Part shown: in pieces, positions 40,469 through 47,148 of the stretch
Layout: each line of letters begins with the position of its first letter
How positions within the stretch are numbered: position 1 is the stretch's first letter
Assembly (NCBI RefSeq): GCF_022538185.1
Contig: NZ_JAKYXC010000008.1
Coordinates: 62,001-126,000, forward strand
Reading direction: 5' to 3'
DNA length: 64,000 nucleotides
Origin: Microbacterium sp. CFH 31415
GTDB taxonomy: Bacteria > Actinomycetota > Actinomycetes > Actinomycetales > Microbacteriaceae
Notes under the pieces: generated by a model
Database searches by the model: none
Told to the model about the DNA's origin: nothing
What the model saw: only the letters and a program-made list of their open reading frames with translations
Program-made: the position numbers and the translations under genes

Positions 40469-40783
40469 ATGCCCATCGCATCGTCGCTCCCCGCACGCCC
40501 GGGACACTCGGCTCCCCTCCCCGTGACATGGTCGCCGGTGGCACTGAACGCCCGCCTCGACGCCGAGCGTGCCCTGCACGCCGTACCCCGGCTTCCCCTC
40601 CGTATCGTCGCCGAGGCCAGGCTCACCGTCGGCCGCATCATCTCGCAGGTCGAACGGCGCGAACTGACGCAGGCAGACGCGACCGAGCTGCTGCGCGACG
40701 TGGCGCACCGGCTTGCCGAGGCGCGGCTCGTCGAGGAGGCAGCGCACGCCTCCAGGGCCGACGCGCCGCTCCATCTGGGTTGA
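40469..40783 (+). CDS. Helical hypothetical protein, 104 aa
   Basis: I do not recognise the family. The first 25 residues are Pro/Ser-rich; the rest (LDAERALHAVPRLPLRIVAEARLTVGRIISQVERRELTQADATELLRDVAHRLAEARLVEE) is strongly helical with alternating charge, as in small RNA- or ribosome-associated proteins, although that is only a resemblance. GAAGGAG precedes the ATG. It lies directly behind an intrinsic terminator and before the DksA-like gene, 64 bp on. No signal peptide or membrane segment. Confidence 0.65.
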   Translation: MPIASSLPARPGHSAPLPVTWSPVALNARLDAERALHAVPRLPLRIVAEARLTVGRIISQVERRELTQADATELLRDVAHRLAEARLVEEAAHASRADAPLHLG

Positions 40784-40847
40784 ACGCGACCCATCCGGCC
40801 TCGCAGAGGCCGCCTACCGATACTCCACTGAAGAAAGCAGGACCACC

Positions 40848-41177
40848 ATGCTCGCCGACAACGCAGCCCCCACTCTCGCGGAGCCCCAGCTGGATCTCGA
40901 CGAGATCCGCCGTGCACTCGACACCGAGCTTCAGCGGCGCGAAGTCATCGTCGAGGAGCTCGCCCCTCGCGCCATCCCCAACGTCGACCCCGTCGCGTAC
41001 ATGACCGCCGCGGCCACGCGTCGTGAGATCGACCAGATTCGATCGGCGCTGGGCAGGCTCGAGGCGGGCACCTTCGGCTCGTGCACCCGTTGCGGCGGAG
41101 CCATCGCCGCCGGACGCCTGGAGGTCCTGCCCCACGCCGAGACCTGCATCGATTGCCAGAGCCATGTCGAAAGCTGA
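40848..41177 (+). CDS. DksA/TraR-type zinc-finger protein
   Basis: 109 aa. The C-terminal zinc finger is CTRCGGAIAAGRLEVLPHAETCIDCQ, with two CxxC pairs spaced as in DksA/TraR. The preceding helices (LDLDEIRRALDTELQRREVIVEEL ... ATRREIDQIRSALGRLEAGTFGS) would form the coiled-coil that enters the RNA polymerase secondary channel, but the usual acidic tip pair (DxxDxA) is not clear. The role may be modulation of transcription under stress. It belongs to the run 40224-41361 and its stop overlaps the next short ORF by 14 bp. Confidence 0.88.
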   Translation: MLADNAAPTLAEPQLDLDEIRRALDTELQRREVIVEELAPRAIPNVDPVAYMTAAATRREIDQIRSALGRLEAGTFGSCTRCGGAIAAGRLEVLPHAETCIDCQSHVES

Positions 41178-41361
41178 GCGCGCCTCGTCGCCGCACCCCT
41201 CGGGCACCGGTGCGCTCCGCGCGCTTCAGCTCAAGACGCTGCTCGCGGGACTCCCCGCTGCGTTGGCCGGCCTGCGCGGCGAACGCTCCAGGGAGCGCGT
41301 CGCGCGGCATCCCTCCTCCCCTTCCGAGCGCGTCGCCGCGAAGTGGCACGCGCTCGGGTGA
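41164..41361 (+). CDS. Small hypothetical protein overlapping the DksA-like gene
   Basis: 65 aa. Starts MSKAERASSPHP 14 bp before the DksA-like stop in another frame, which suggests translational coupling. Basic and Arg/Ala/Leu-rich with one likely amphipathic helix (TGALRALQLKTLLAGLPAALAGLRG). No domain recognised. The overlap and same strand support it, but it could be spurious in such GC-rich DNA. Confidence 0.45.
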   Translation: MSKAERASSPHPSGTGALRALQLKTLLAGLPAALAGLRGERSRERVARHPSSPSERVAAKWHALG

Positions 41362-41430
41362 GCCCCGCCCGCGTCCGTGCCGGCGCCCGATGATGTGCGC
41401 CGGCACGGCGATTCCGTGGGGCCCGGGGGA

Positions 41431-43044
41431 TCAGCCCTCGGACTCGGCGACGAGGTCGGTGGCCGACTCGGCCTCGGCCTTCCGGCGCCCGAGGGGGATC
41501 GTCGTGAGGAGTCCCACGACGAGCGCGGCGATGCCCACCCATGCGGCCACCGCGACGCCCTGGGTGAGCGCTTCGCGCGCGGCGTCGGCGATCGCGACGG
41601 TGGCCGGGTTCTCGGCCAGCTGAGCGATGAGGGCGCCCGCCGAATCGGCGACCCCGTCGACGAGCCGGCCGATCGCAGGATCGGCGGCGATCTCGTCACT
41701 GAGCCGCCACTCGGTCCCTGCGCGCAACGTCGTGAAGAGCGCGGTTCCGAGGATGGCGATGCCCAGCGCCGAACCGACCTGACGGGCGGTGGACTGGGTC
41801 GACGAGGCCTGACCGGACTTGTCGAGAGGCACGTCGACGAGGATGAGCTGAGTCAGCTGCGCGGTCGCGAAGCCCACGCCCATGCCGTAGAAGAAGAGCG
41901 GGACGCCGGTGACCCACGTGGACGAGTCGGGGCGGATGAGCAGCGCCATCACCGCCAGCGACACGATCTCGAGCAGGATGCCGAGCCGCACCATCTGCAC
42001 CGCCGAGAGACGCTTGGACAGCGAGTGGACCGATCCGCTCGCCACGAACGAGCCCACTGCAAGCGGGAGGAGCGCGAGCCCGGCCTGGAGCGCGTCCATG
42101 CCCAGCACGTACTGGAACCACAGCGGGAGCGAAAGGATCAGCCCGAACTCGCCGAGTGAGACGGTGAGCGCGGTGACGTTGCCGTTGCTGAACGTCGGGA
42201 TGCGGAACAGCGTGACGTCGAGCAGCACCGACCTGCCCGCGGCGACGCGCGATCGCTCGCGCAGGACGAGCGCTCCGAGCACGACGACCGCGAGCGCGAA
42301 GAGCACGGGGATGATGCTGAAGCCGCCGAGGCTGACCGGCGCGGTCTCGGACGCCTCCCACCACCCGTAGGACCGGCCCTCGATCAGGGCGAACACGAGC
42401 ATGCCGAATCCGACGATCGAAGCCGCCGCACCGATCCAGTCGGTGAAGCGCGCGGTGTCGTGTTGGCGGGACTCGGGCACGCAGATCAGCACGCCGATGA
42501 TGACGAGGATGCCGAACGGCACGTTGATCCAGAACGCCCAGTGCCACGAGAATGCGGTGGTGAGCCACCCGCCGAGGACCGGCCCGACCGCTGCCATCGA
42601 GCCGATCGTCGAACCCCAGACGGCGAACGCGATGCCGCGCTCGCTCCCGCGGAAGGTCGCATTCAGCAGCGCGAGCGTGGTGGGCAGGATCATGGAGCCG
42701 CCGACTCCCTGTAGCGCGCGGGCGGCGATCAGCCACGTGCCGGTCGGAGCGAAGGCGCAGAGGATGCTCGCCCCGACGAAGAGGAGGAGACCGATGACGA
42801 GCAGTCGTCGTCGTCCGATCCGGTCGCTCATCGTGCCCCACACCATCAGGAGCGCGGCGAACACCAGCGTGTAGACCTCCTGAACCCACTGCACCTGTGT
42901 GGTGCTGAGGTCGAGCGAGGAGATGATGTCGGGCATCGCCACGGACACGATGGTCGCGTCCATGATGATGAGGGCGACGCCCAGCGAGATGGCGGCGAGG
43001 CCCCACCAGCGCAGGCGATCGAAGCGGTCGGTGTCGTGCGTCAC
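41431..43044 (-). CDS. MFS drug transporter, DHA2/EmrB-QacA type (14 helices)
   Basis: 537 aa. ALIIMDATIVSVAMPDI (helix 1, motif D1), WGTMSDRIGRRRLLVIGLLLFVGAS (loop 2-3 motif A), RALQGVGGSMILPTTLALLNATF (motif B) and GPVLGGWLTTAFSWHWAFWINVPFG (motif C, antiporter type) are all present. It would export drugs or other lipophilic cations by proton antiport. The start is GTG 43044; upstream are a TATCCT -10 and a perfect palindrome, so the mRNA could be near-leaderless. Alternatively a short upstream ORF whose TGA overlaps this GTG may couple translation. No adjacent regulator gene. Confidence 0.93.
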   Translation of the reverse strand: MTHDTDRFDRLRWWGLAAISLGVALIIMDATIVSVAMPDIISSLDLSTTQVQWVQEVYTLVFAALLMVWGTMSDRIGRRRLLVIGLLLFVGASILCAFAPTGTWLIAARALQGVGGSMILPTTLALLNATFRGSERGIAFAVWGSTIGSMAAVGPVLGGWLTTAFSWHWAFWINVPFGILVIIGVLICVPESRQHDTARFTDWIGAAASIVGFGMLVFALIEGRSYGWWEASETAPVSLGGFSIIPVLFALAVVVLGALVLRERSRVAAGRSVLLDVTLFRIPTFSNGNVTALTVSLGEFGLILSLPLWFQYVLGMDALQAGLALLPLAVGSFVASGSVHSLSKRLSAVQMVRLGILLEIVSLAVMALLIRPDSSTWVTGVPLFFYGMGVGFATAQLTQLILVDVPLDKSGQASSTQSTARQVGSALGIAILGTALFTTLRAGTEWRLSDEIAADPAIGRLVDGVADSAGALIAQLAENPATVAIADAAREALTQGVAVAAWVGIAALVVGLLTTIPLGRRKAEAESATDLVAESEG

Positions 43045-43068
43045 GAACGTACAGGATACTCCTTGTTC

Positions 43069-43083
43069 CCGACACAGTGTCGG
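43069..43083. promoter_or_regulatory. Perfect 15-bp palindrome at the MFS promoter
   Basis: CCGACAC-A-GTGTCGG, 7-bp perfect arms. It lies at the -35 position relative to a minus-strand TATCCT -10 (43058-43053), so a bound repressor would block the transporter promoter. The cognate regulator is not in the window. Confidence 0.65.
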
Positions 43084-43183
43084 CACCTCTCCCAGACGGC
43101 GCACACGTCGTCCGCCTCGCGCGCCACGGCCTCCTGCTCGGCCTCACTCAGCGGCGGGAGGCCGACTACCCGGGCGGCTTCGG

Positions 43184-43252
43184 TTCGCGCTCCCGAAACC
43201 TGCAATCGCGCCCGTGCGGCACGAGCGCGGATGCGGGAAACGACAGCGCGAA
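43184..43252. repeat. 69-nt dispersed inverted-repeat element, copy 2
   Basis: TTCGCGCT pairs with AGCGCGAA at the ends; inside are the marker GAAACCTGCA and the inner arms GCAATCGCG/CGCGGATGC. Same length and layout as 26296-26364. Lies between the drug transporter and tRNA-Arg. Confidence 0.75.
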
Positions 43253-43288
43253 CCCGCGACGGGCAGGCGTACAGACCAGACGGCGGAC

Positions 43289-43324
43289 ACAAGAAAAGCT
43301 CCGGAGGCCCGGAGCTTTTCTTGT
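43289..43324. terminator. Perfect 16-bp bidirectional terminator downstream of tRNA-Arg
   Basis: ACAAGAAAAGCTCCGG pairs perfectly with CCGGAGCTTTTCTTGT around AGGC. The A/T-rich outer arm gives a U-tract on both strands. It would end the tRNA transcript (leftward) and any rightward transcript. Confidence 0.9.
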
Positions 43325-43344
43325 ATCACTGTCTCAACACAGTG

Positions 43345-43417
43345 CGCGCCCGAAGGGACTCGAACCCCTAACCTTCTGATCCGTAGTCAGATGCTCTATC
43401 CATTGAGCTACGGGCGC
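43345..43417 (-). tRNA. tRNA-Arg (anticodon ACG)
   Basis: The minus strand reads GCGCCCG (acceptor), GCTC...GAGC D-arm, TCTGA-CTACGGA-TCAGA anticodon arm with anticodon ACG, a variable AGGTT, TTCGAGT in the T-loop and CGGGCGC closing the acceptor. 73 nt including discriminator G; CCA is not encoded. ACG is presumably modified to ICG and reads CGU/CGC/CGA. No integrase or duplicated 3' end adjacent, so it is not an occupied attachment site here. Confidence 0.97.
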
Positions 43418-43528
43418 TCGGCCCGCACTCCCGCGCGGGCCAGCGTCCAGAATACCCGACGGCGCGCCAGGGAGCGAATCGAGCGCCGCCGCGCGGAGAT
43501 CCCGGGCGTGTCCGCCCTCGCGCCGCTG

Positions 43529-43915
43529 TCAGTGCGCGTCGAGCGCACGCAGCTGGCGTTGCAGTGCGACCCGCCGATAGGACGTGTCGATCAGCTCCGC
43601 GAGGAGCGTCCAGTCCCCCGTGTCGGCTGTGGCCCGCAGCGCCAGCCACCCGTACACGCCCTCGTACGGCGGCACGAAAACGTCGTCCCGTTCGAGGAGC
43701 GCCGGCCGCTCCGATGGATCGGGGAGGAACACGACGGCGCCCTCGTCGGCGACGCCGACGAGGGCGAACTGACGCTTTCCGGCACGGAAGGTGCAGCGCC
43801 CGTGGGAGATCACCTCCGCAGCCTCCGGATACGCCATGCACAGCGCCCGCACCCGCTTGTTCAGCGGATGGTCCGGCGGAAACCACATCGGATGACCCGC
43901 TGCGTCGACCTCCAT
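43529..43915 (-). CDS. MmcQ/YjbR family protein
   Basis: 128 aa. HPLNKRVRALCMAYPEAAEVISHGRCTFRAGKRQFALVGV and the end DWTLLAELIDTSYRRVALQRQLRAL match the YjbR/MmcQ fold, a CyaY-like small domain. Many are annotated DNA-binding, but the biochemical role is unknown. It is leftward with its start 4-30 bp from the next gene's stop, so it is likely co-transcribed with the 209-aa gene upstream. The ribosome site is weak. Confidence 0.88.
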   Translation of the reverse strand: MEVDAAGHPMWFPPDHPLNKRVRALCMAYPEAAEVISHGRCTFRAGKRQFALVGVADEGAVVFLPDPSERPALLERDDVFVPPYEGVYGWLALRATADTGDWTLLAELIDTSYRRVALQRQLRALDAH

Positions 43916-43944
43916 GGCGTCGAGCGTACGCCGGTTCCCCGGCG

Positions 43945-44574
43945 TCAGGCGTCGAGTTCGCTCACGTCGATCCCGGCCACGCGCGGCGACGGCGTCGCGT
44001 CGACAGGGTCACCGTCCGCCCCCTCCTCGGCCTCCGCGGCGCGACGCCGGTGGGCGGCGAGCCGCGGGAGATCCACGAGGCGCAGCGACTGCATGCGAGC
44101 AGCCCGCAGCCTCTCGTAATCGGGGTCGAGGTCGGGGCGCATGCCCTCGACATTGAGCCGCCGCTCCAGATTCGCCTCGACATCGCCCCACGCGGCATCC
44201 CTCGCCTGCTCGACCAGCGTGCGCACGGCATGCGGATCCTCGGCGATGCGCCGGAGCTCCTTCGCCACTCCGACGTACTGCTTGTAGCGCTTGCGCAGGT
44301 TGCGGGTGTCGCGGTCACGGTAGTCGTGCGTGCCGTCGGGATCGGTGAACTTCCCCCAGGCCTTCTTCCGCTGGCGCTTGGCCAGGTCGGCGGCCTCCTC
44401 CTGCTCCACGGCGAGCGCGACGAGGGTGTCGTGCGCGAAGGGCGCGACGCGCGCGAGGTCGAACGCCTCGTCGTGGGCGATCGTCTCGACGAGGATGTGG
44501 TTGCGCACCGCCAGCCGCGCCGCGGCGCACGCGATCGACACGCCTTCGGCGATCGCCTCCGCAGTCTTGCCCAT
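43945..44574 (-). CDS. Conserved hypothetical protein, 209 aa
   Basis: Soluble and highly charged. The N-terminal half is helical (AEAIAEGVSIACAAARLAVRNHILVETIAHDEAFDLARVAPFAHDTLVALAVEQEEAADL), followed by RQRKKAWGKFTDPDGTHDYRDRDTRNLRKRYKQYVGVAKELRRIAEDP and an acidic tail. I have seen no catalytic motif. This layout recurs in actinobacterial hypothetical proteins, but I cannot name a domain. GGAGGAGTG precedes the ATG. It lies divergent from the SDR and 29 bp upstream of the YjbR gene on the same strand. Confidence 0.75.
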   Translation of the reverse strand: MGKTAEAIAEGVSIACAAARLAVRNHILVETIAHDEAFDLARVAPFAHDTLVALAVEQEEAADLAKRQRKKAWGKFTDPDGTHDYRDRDTRNLRKRYKQYVGVAKELRRIAEDPHAVRTLVEQARDAAWGDVEANLERRLNVEGMRPDLDPDYERLRAARMQSLRLVDLPRLAAHRRRAAEAEEGADGDPVDATPSPRVAGIDVSELDA

Positions 44575-44664
44575 CACTCCTCCTCCATCGAGGCTAGCGT
44601 TCACGGGCGCTCCGCGAGTCCGCGAGAATCGATGAGCACGGTCGATGGAGACGAGAGGGATGAC

Positions 44665-45513
44665 ATGGCGCGGATGCAGCGGCTCGAGGTGCGCGGCAGG
44701 ACGACGGTGATCACCGGCGCGGCGAGCGGCATGGGTGCCGAGGTCGCCCTCGAGCTCGCGCGGCGCGGGGCGAGGCTCGCCCTCGTCGATCGCAACGCCG
44801 AAGGCCTCGAGGCGACGCTCGCGCGACTCACCGGAACGGGCCATACCGTGCACGTGGTCGACCTGACCGACGATGAGGCGGTGTTCTCGCTCGCGGCGGC
44901 GGTCGAGGCATCCCACCCGCATGTTCAGGCGGTGATCACGTGCGCCGGGTCGTCCATGCTCGGCGACATCGATCAGCTCACGATGGACGAGATGCGCTGG
45001 CTCGTGGACGTGAACCTCTGGGGCACCGTCAACATCACCAAGGCGCTGCTGCCCGCGCTTCGCCGCGAGCCCGCCGCGCACATCACCCACCTCGTGAGCA
45101 TCTACGGGCTCGCCGCCCCCGCGGGCCGCATCCCGTACGCGATGAGCAAGTTCGCCGTGCGCGGGTTCACCGAGGCACTGCGGCACGAGCTCGAGCGCAC
45201 GAACGTGAGCGTGGGCGCCATCTACCCGGCGGGGGTCAAGACCGGCATCATCGGCCGCGGACGCTTCGCGGCCGCCATCGACCCGGCCGTAGCGGAGCGC
45301 GCCGCCGCCGCACAGGCCGCGATGTACCACACCGAGCCCGAAGACGCCGCGGCGCGCATCGTGGAGGCCACGGTGCGGCGGCGGGCGCGCGTCATGATCG
45401 GGCGCGAGGCCCGCCTCGTCGATGTGCTGACCCGCCTGACCCCCACGGGCTACTGGGCGCCGATGCGCCGTCCGCTGCGCGAGGCGACCGACACCACGAC
45501 GCCGGTGCGCTGA
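44665..45513 (+). CDS. Short-chain dehydrogenase/reductase
   Basis: 282 aa from ATG 44665, chosen for the GAGAGGGA just upstream; ATG 44632 is in frame but lacks it. TTVITGAASGMGAEVALEL is the nucleotide-binding motif (TGxxxGxG), NLWGTVNITKALLP is the NNAG-helix equivalent, the catalytic Ser lies in THLVSIYG and YAMSKFAVRGFTEAL carries the YxxxK pair. TCAGSS replaces the usual NNAG. The C-terminal segment MIGREARLVDVLTRLTPTGYW is typical of the retinol-dehydrogenase-like branch. It is convergent with the DUF5684 gene; their stop codons abut as TGATCA. Substrate unknown. Confidence 0.92.
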   Translation: MARMQRLEVRGRTTVITGAASGMGAEVALELARRGARLALVDRNAEGLEATLARLTGTGHTVHVVDLTDDEAVFSLAAAVEASHPHVQAVITCAGSSMLGDIDQLTMDEMRWLVDVNLWGTVNITKALLPALRREPAAHITHLVSIYGLAAPAGRIPYAMSKFAVRGFTEALRHELERTNVSVGAIYPAGVKTGIIGRGRFAAAIDPAVAERAAAAQAAMYHTEPEDAAARIVEATVRRRARVMIGREARLVDVLTRLTPTGYWAPMRRPLREATDTTTPVR

Positions 45514-45897
45514 TCAGACCGGCTTCGTGTACTGCGCCCGCCCGAAGCCGAGGATGAAGTAGCCGATGAAGGCGAACAGCCACAGCAGGAAGAACGACCA
45601 GGCGCCGCCCTTGCCGAAGCCCTTGCCCACGCGCACGGCGACGACGATCGACCACACGATGTTCACGATCGGAATCAGGTACAGCAGGGTCAGCCACGCC
45701 GAGTAGCCGGCGATCTTCACGAGGATGACGATGTTCACGATCGGGATGATGGCCAGGATGCCGGGGTACCCGGCCTTGCTGAACACCTTCCAGAGCGCGA
45801 CGGCGACGAGGATGTACCAGATGAGTCCGAAGATGCCGGTGCCGCCCCAGAGGCTGGTCAGGTCGGCGGTGTCGGTCACTGCGTTGGCGAGGGTCAT
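45514..45897 (-). CDS. DUF5684 membrane protein
   Basis: 127 aa with three or four membrane helices. GLIWYILVAVALWKVFSKAGYPGILAIIPIVNIVILVKIAGYSAWLTLLYLIPIVNIVWSIVVAVRVGKGFGKGGAWSFFLLWLFAFIGYFILGFG is the complete DUF5684 pattern, with the repeated A/L-IPIVNIV block and the GKGFGKG loop. Function unknown. ATG 45897 with GAGG upstream is preferred to the earlier ATG 45909. Its stop directly abuts the convergent SDR stop. Confidence 0.88.
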   Translation of the reverse strand: MTLANAVTDTADLTSLWGGTGIFGLIWYILVAVALWKVFSKAGYPGILAIIPIVNIVILVKIAGYSAWLTLLYLIPIVNIVWSIVVAVRVGKGFGKGGAWSFFLLWLFAFIGYFILGFGRAQYTKPV

Positions 45898-46054
45898 GCG
45901 CCTCAGCATAGGGCGGCATGCGCGCGCCGATGCGTATCAATCACGCGCTCTGCGCGCAAGCCCCCAGGCGCTTCCCGGCCGTGCGCCTAGCGTTGAGGGA
46001 AGCAGGGCGCGGTACTCGTCGGGGGGTCGCGCCGCTTTCGGGAACTGCGACGCG

Positions 46055-46086
46055 GGGAGGTGCCGACCGGGGGGCCGGCACCTCCC
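46055..46086. terminator. Terminator of the aldose-epimerase/arabinose operon
   Basis: GGGAGGTGCCG pairs perfectly with CGGCACCTCCC around a 10-nt loop, 24 bp after the epimerase stop. The rest of the 45898-46110 gap contains no ORF of note. Confidence 0.8.
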
Positions 46087-46110
46087 TCATCTCGTCTCAG
46101 GCGCGCCGAT

Positions 46111-47055
46111 TCAGCCGATCGCCGCGATGCGCCAGGATGCCTCGGCGGCGGCGCCCGGTTCGAGCACGATGAGGCCCGCGTCGTACGCGTAGTTCGGCGC
46201 GTTGAAGGCGTCAGGGGCGCAGGTCATCGGCTCGACCGCCAGTCCCAGCCGACTCAGCGCGGCGTCGGGCTTGTCGGCGGTGTGGACCTGCACCCACGGG
46301 CACGCGTCATCCCACGCCATCTCGACACCGGCACCGGAGTCGTCGGTCACCCGGACCGTCGCGATGCCGTGCTCGTCTCTGGCCAGGCCCGTGTACGCAT
46401 GGTCGATCTCGACCGCGCCGATACGGCGCGCCGAGCGGAAGTCGAAGCGCTCGGGCTCGTCGGCATCGACCGCGACGAGGTCTGTCGGAATGAGCCGGTC
46501 GGGCGTGACCGCCAGCACTTCGGCCGCCGGGAGCTCGAGGGTCCACTCGTCGACGGGTCCTTCGCCGGCGACGAGGTACGGGTGCGGCCCGGTTCCCCAC
46601 GGCGCGGGCTCGCTGCTGTCGTTGCGGGCGGTCACGGTCTGCGTCAGTCCGTCGGGGCCGAGCGAGAACGTCGTGGTGACGATGACGCGCCAGGGGTACG
46701 CCGTCTGCGGCTGCACGACGGCGGCGAGGGTGACATGGTCGGGGCCCTTGTCGATCGCCTCGAAGTCCAGCCACGCGACGAGGCCGTGCAGCGCGTGCGA
46801 GCGCGCGGGCTCGGTGAGGGCGAGCTGGTGCTCGGCGCCGCCGAAGGTGTATCGGCCGTCGACCACGCGGTTCGGCCAGGGAGCGAGGGTCGCCCCGCGG
46901 TACGAGGGGCGCACCTCGTCGGCGTCGAACGGCACGACGAGGTCGCGGCCGATGTACGTGAGCGAGCGGAGCGTCGCTCCGACGCTGGCGATGACCGCCT
47001 CGTAGTCGCCCGCGCGGAGAGCGTGCTGGATGCCGGACGAGGGAGTGCGTGCCAT
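46111..47055 (-). CDS. Aldose 1-epimerase family protein (GalM-like)
   Basis: 314 aa. The mutarotase fold is indicated by ATLAPWPNRVVDGRYTF, SHALHGLVAW (catalytic His), WGTGPHPYLV (second His) and AVEPMTCAPDAFN (catalytic Glu). It would interconvert alpha and beta anomers of a free aldose, here probably L-arabinose released by GH43 and imported by the YtfQ-type system, supplying the anomer AraA prefers. Last gene of the leftward arabinose set, 93 bp after the GH43 gene and its terminator. No signal peptide, so cytoplasmic. Confidence 0.9.
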   Translation of the reverse strand: MARTPSSGIQHALRAGDYEAVIASVGATLRSLTYIGRDLVVPFDADEVRPSYRGATLAPWPNRVVDGRYTFGGAEHQLALTEPARSHALHGLVAWLDFEAIDKGPDHVTLAAVVQPQTAYPWRVIVTTTFSLGPDGLTQTVTARNDSSEPAPWGTGPHPYLVAGEGPVDEWTLELPAAEVLAVTPDRLIPTDLVAVDADEPERFDFRSARRIGAVEIDHAYTGLARDEHGIATVRVTDDSGAGVEMAWDDACPWVQVHTADKPDAALSRLGLAVEPMTCAPDAFNAPNYAYDAGLIVLEPGAAAEASWRIAAIG

Positions 47056-47107
47056 GGGTCGAGGTCCTCAGATGATGTGGGGGAGAGTTCCAGTATCCCG
47101 CGACGGA

Positions 47108-47141
47108 GCGAGGGCCCGCGACCGGCGTCGCGGGCCCTCGC
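47108..47141 (-). terminator. Terminator of the GH43 gene
   Basis: GCGAGGGCCCGCG pairs perfectly with CGCGGGCCCTCGC (13 bp) around an 8-nt loop, 7 bp after the GH43 stop. Confidence 0.85.
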
Positions 47142-47148
47142 CGTCGGG

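Larger units (their letters stand above)
43045..43344. other. 300-bp gap: MFS promoter, repeat element and terminator
   Basis: Holds the MFS promoter and palindrome (43053-43083), a minus-strand reading frame ending TGA at 43041 that overlaps the MFS GTG, the second 69-nt repeat element (43184-43252), and the bidirectional terminator at 43289-43324. No convincing CDS; the minus frame has a plausible stretch (PPLSEAEQEAVAREADDVCA) but runs through the repeat element and lacks a clear start. Confidence 0.6.

Noticed and set aside
43041..43292. Coding gene on the minus strand before the MFS transporter
   Set aside because: The frame runs through a dispersed repeat element, has no clear start and no recognised domain; kept only as a possible coupled leader.
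43345..43417. tRNA-Arg as an integration site for a mobile element
   Set aside because: No duplicated tRNA 3' end, no integrase and no compositional break on either side.
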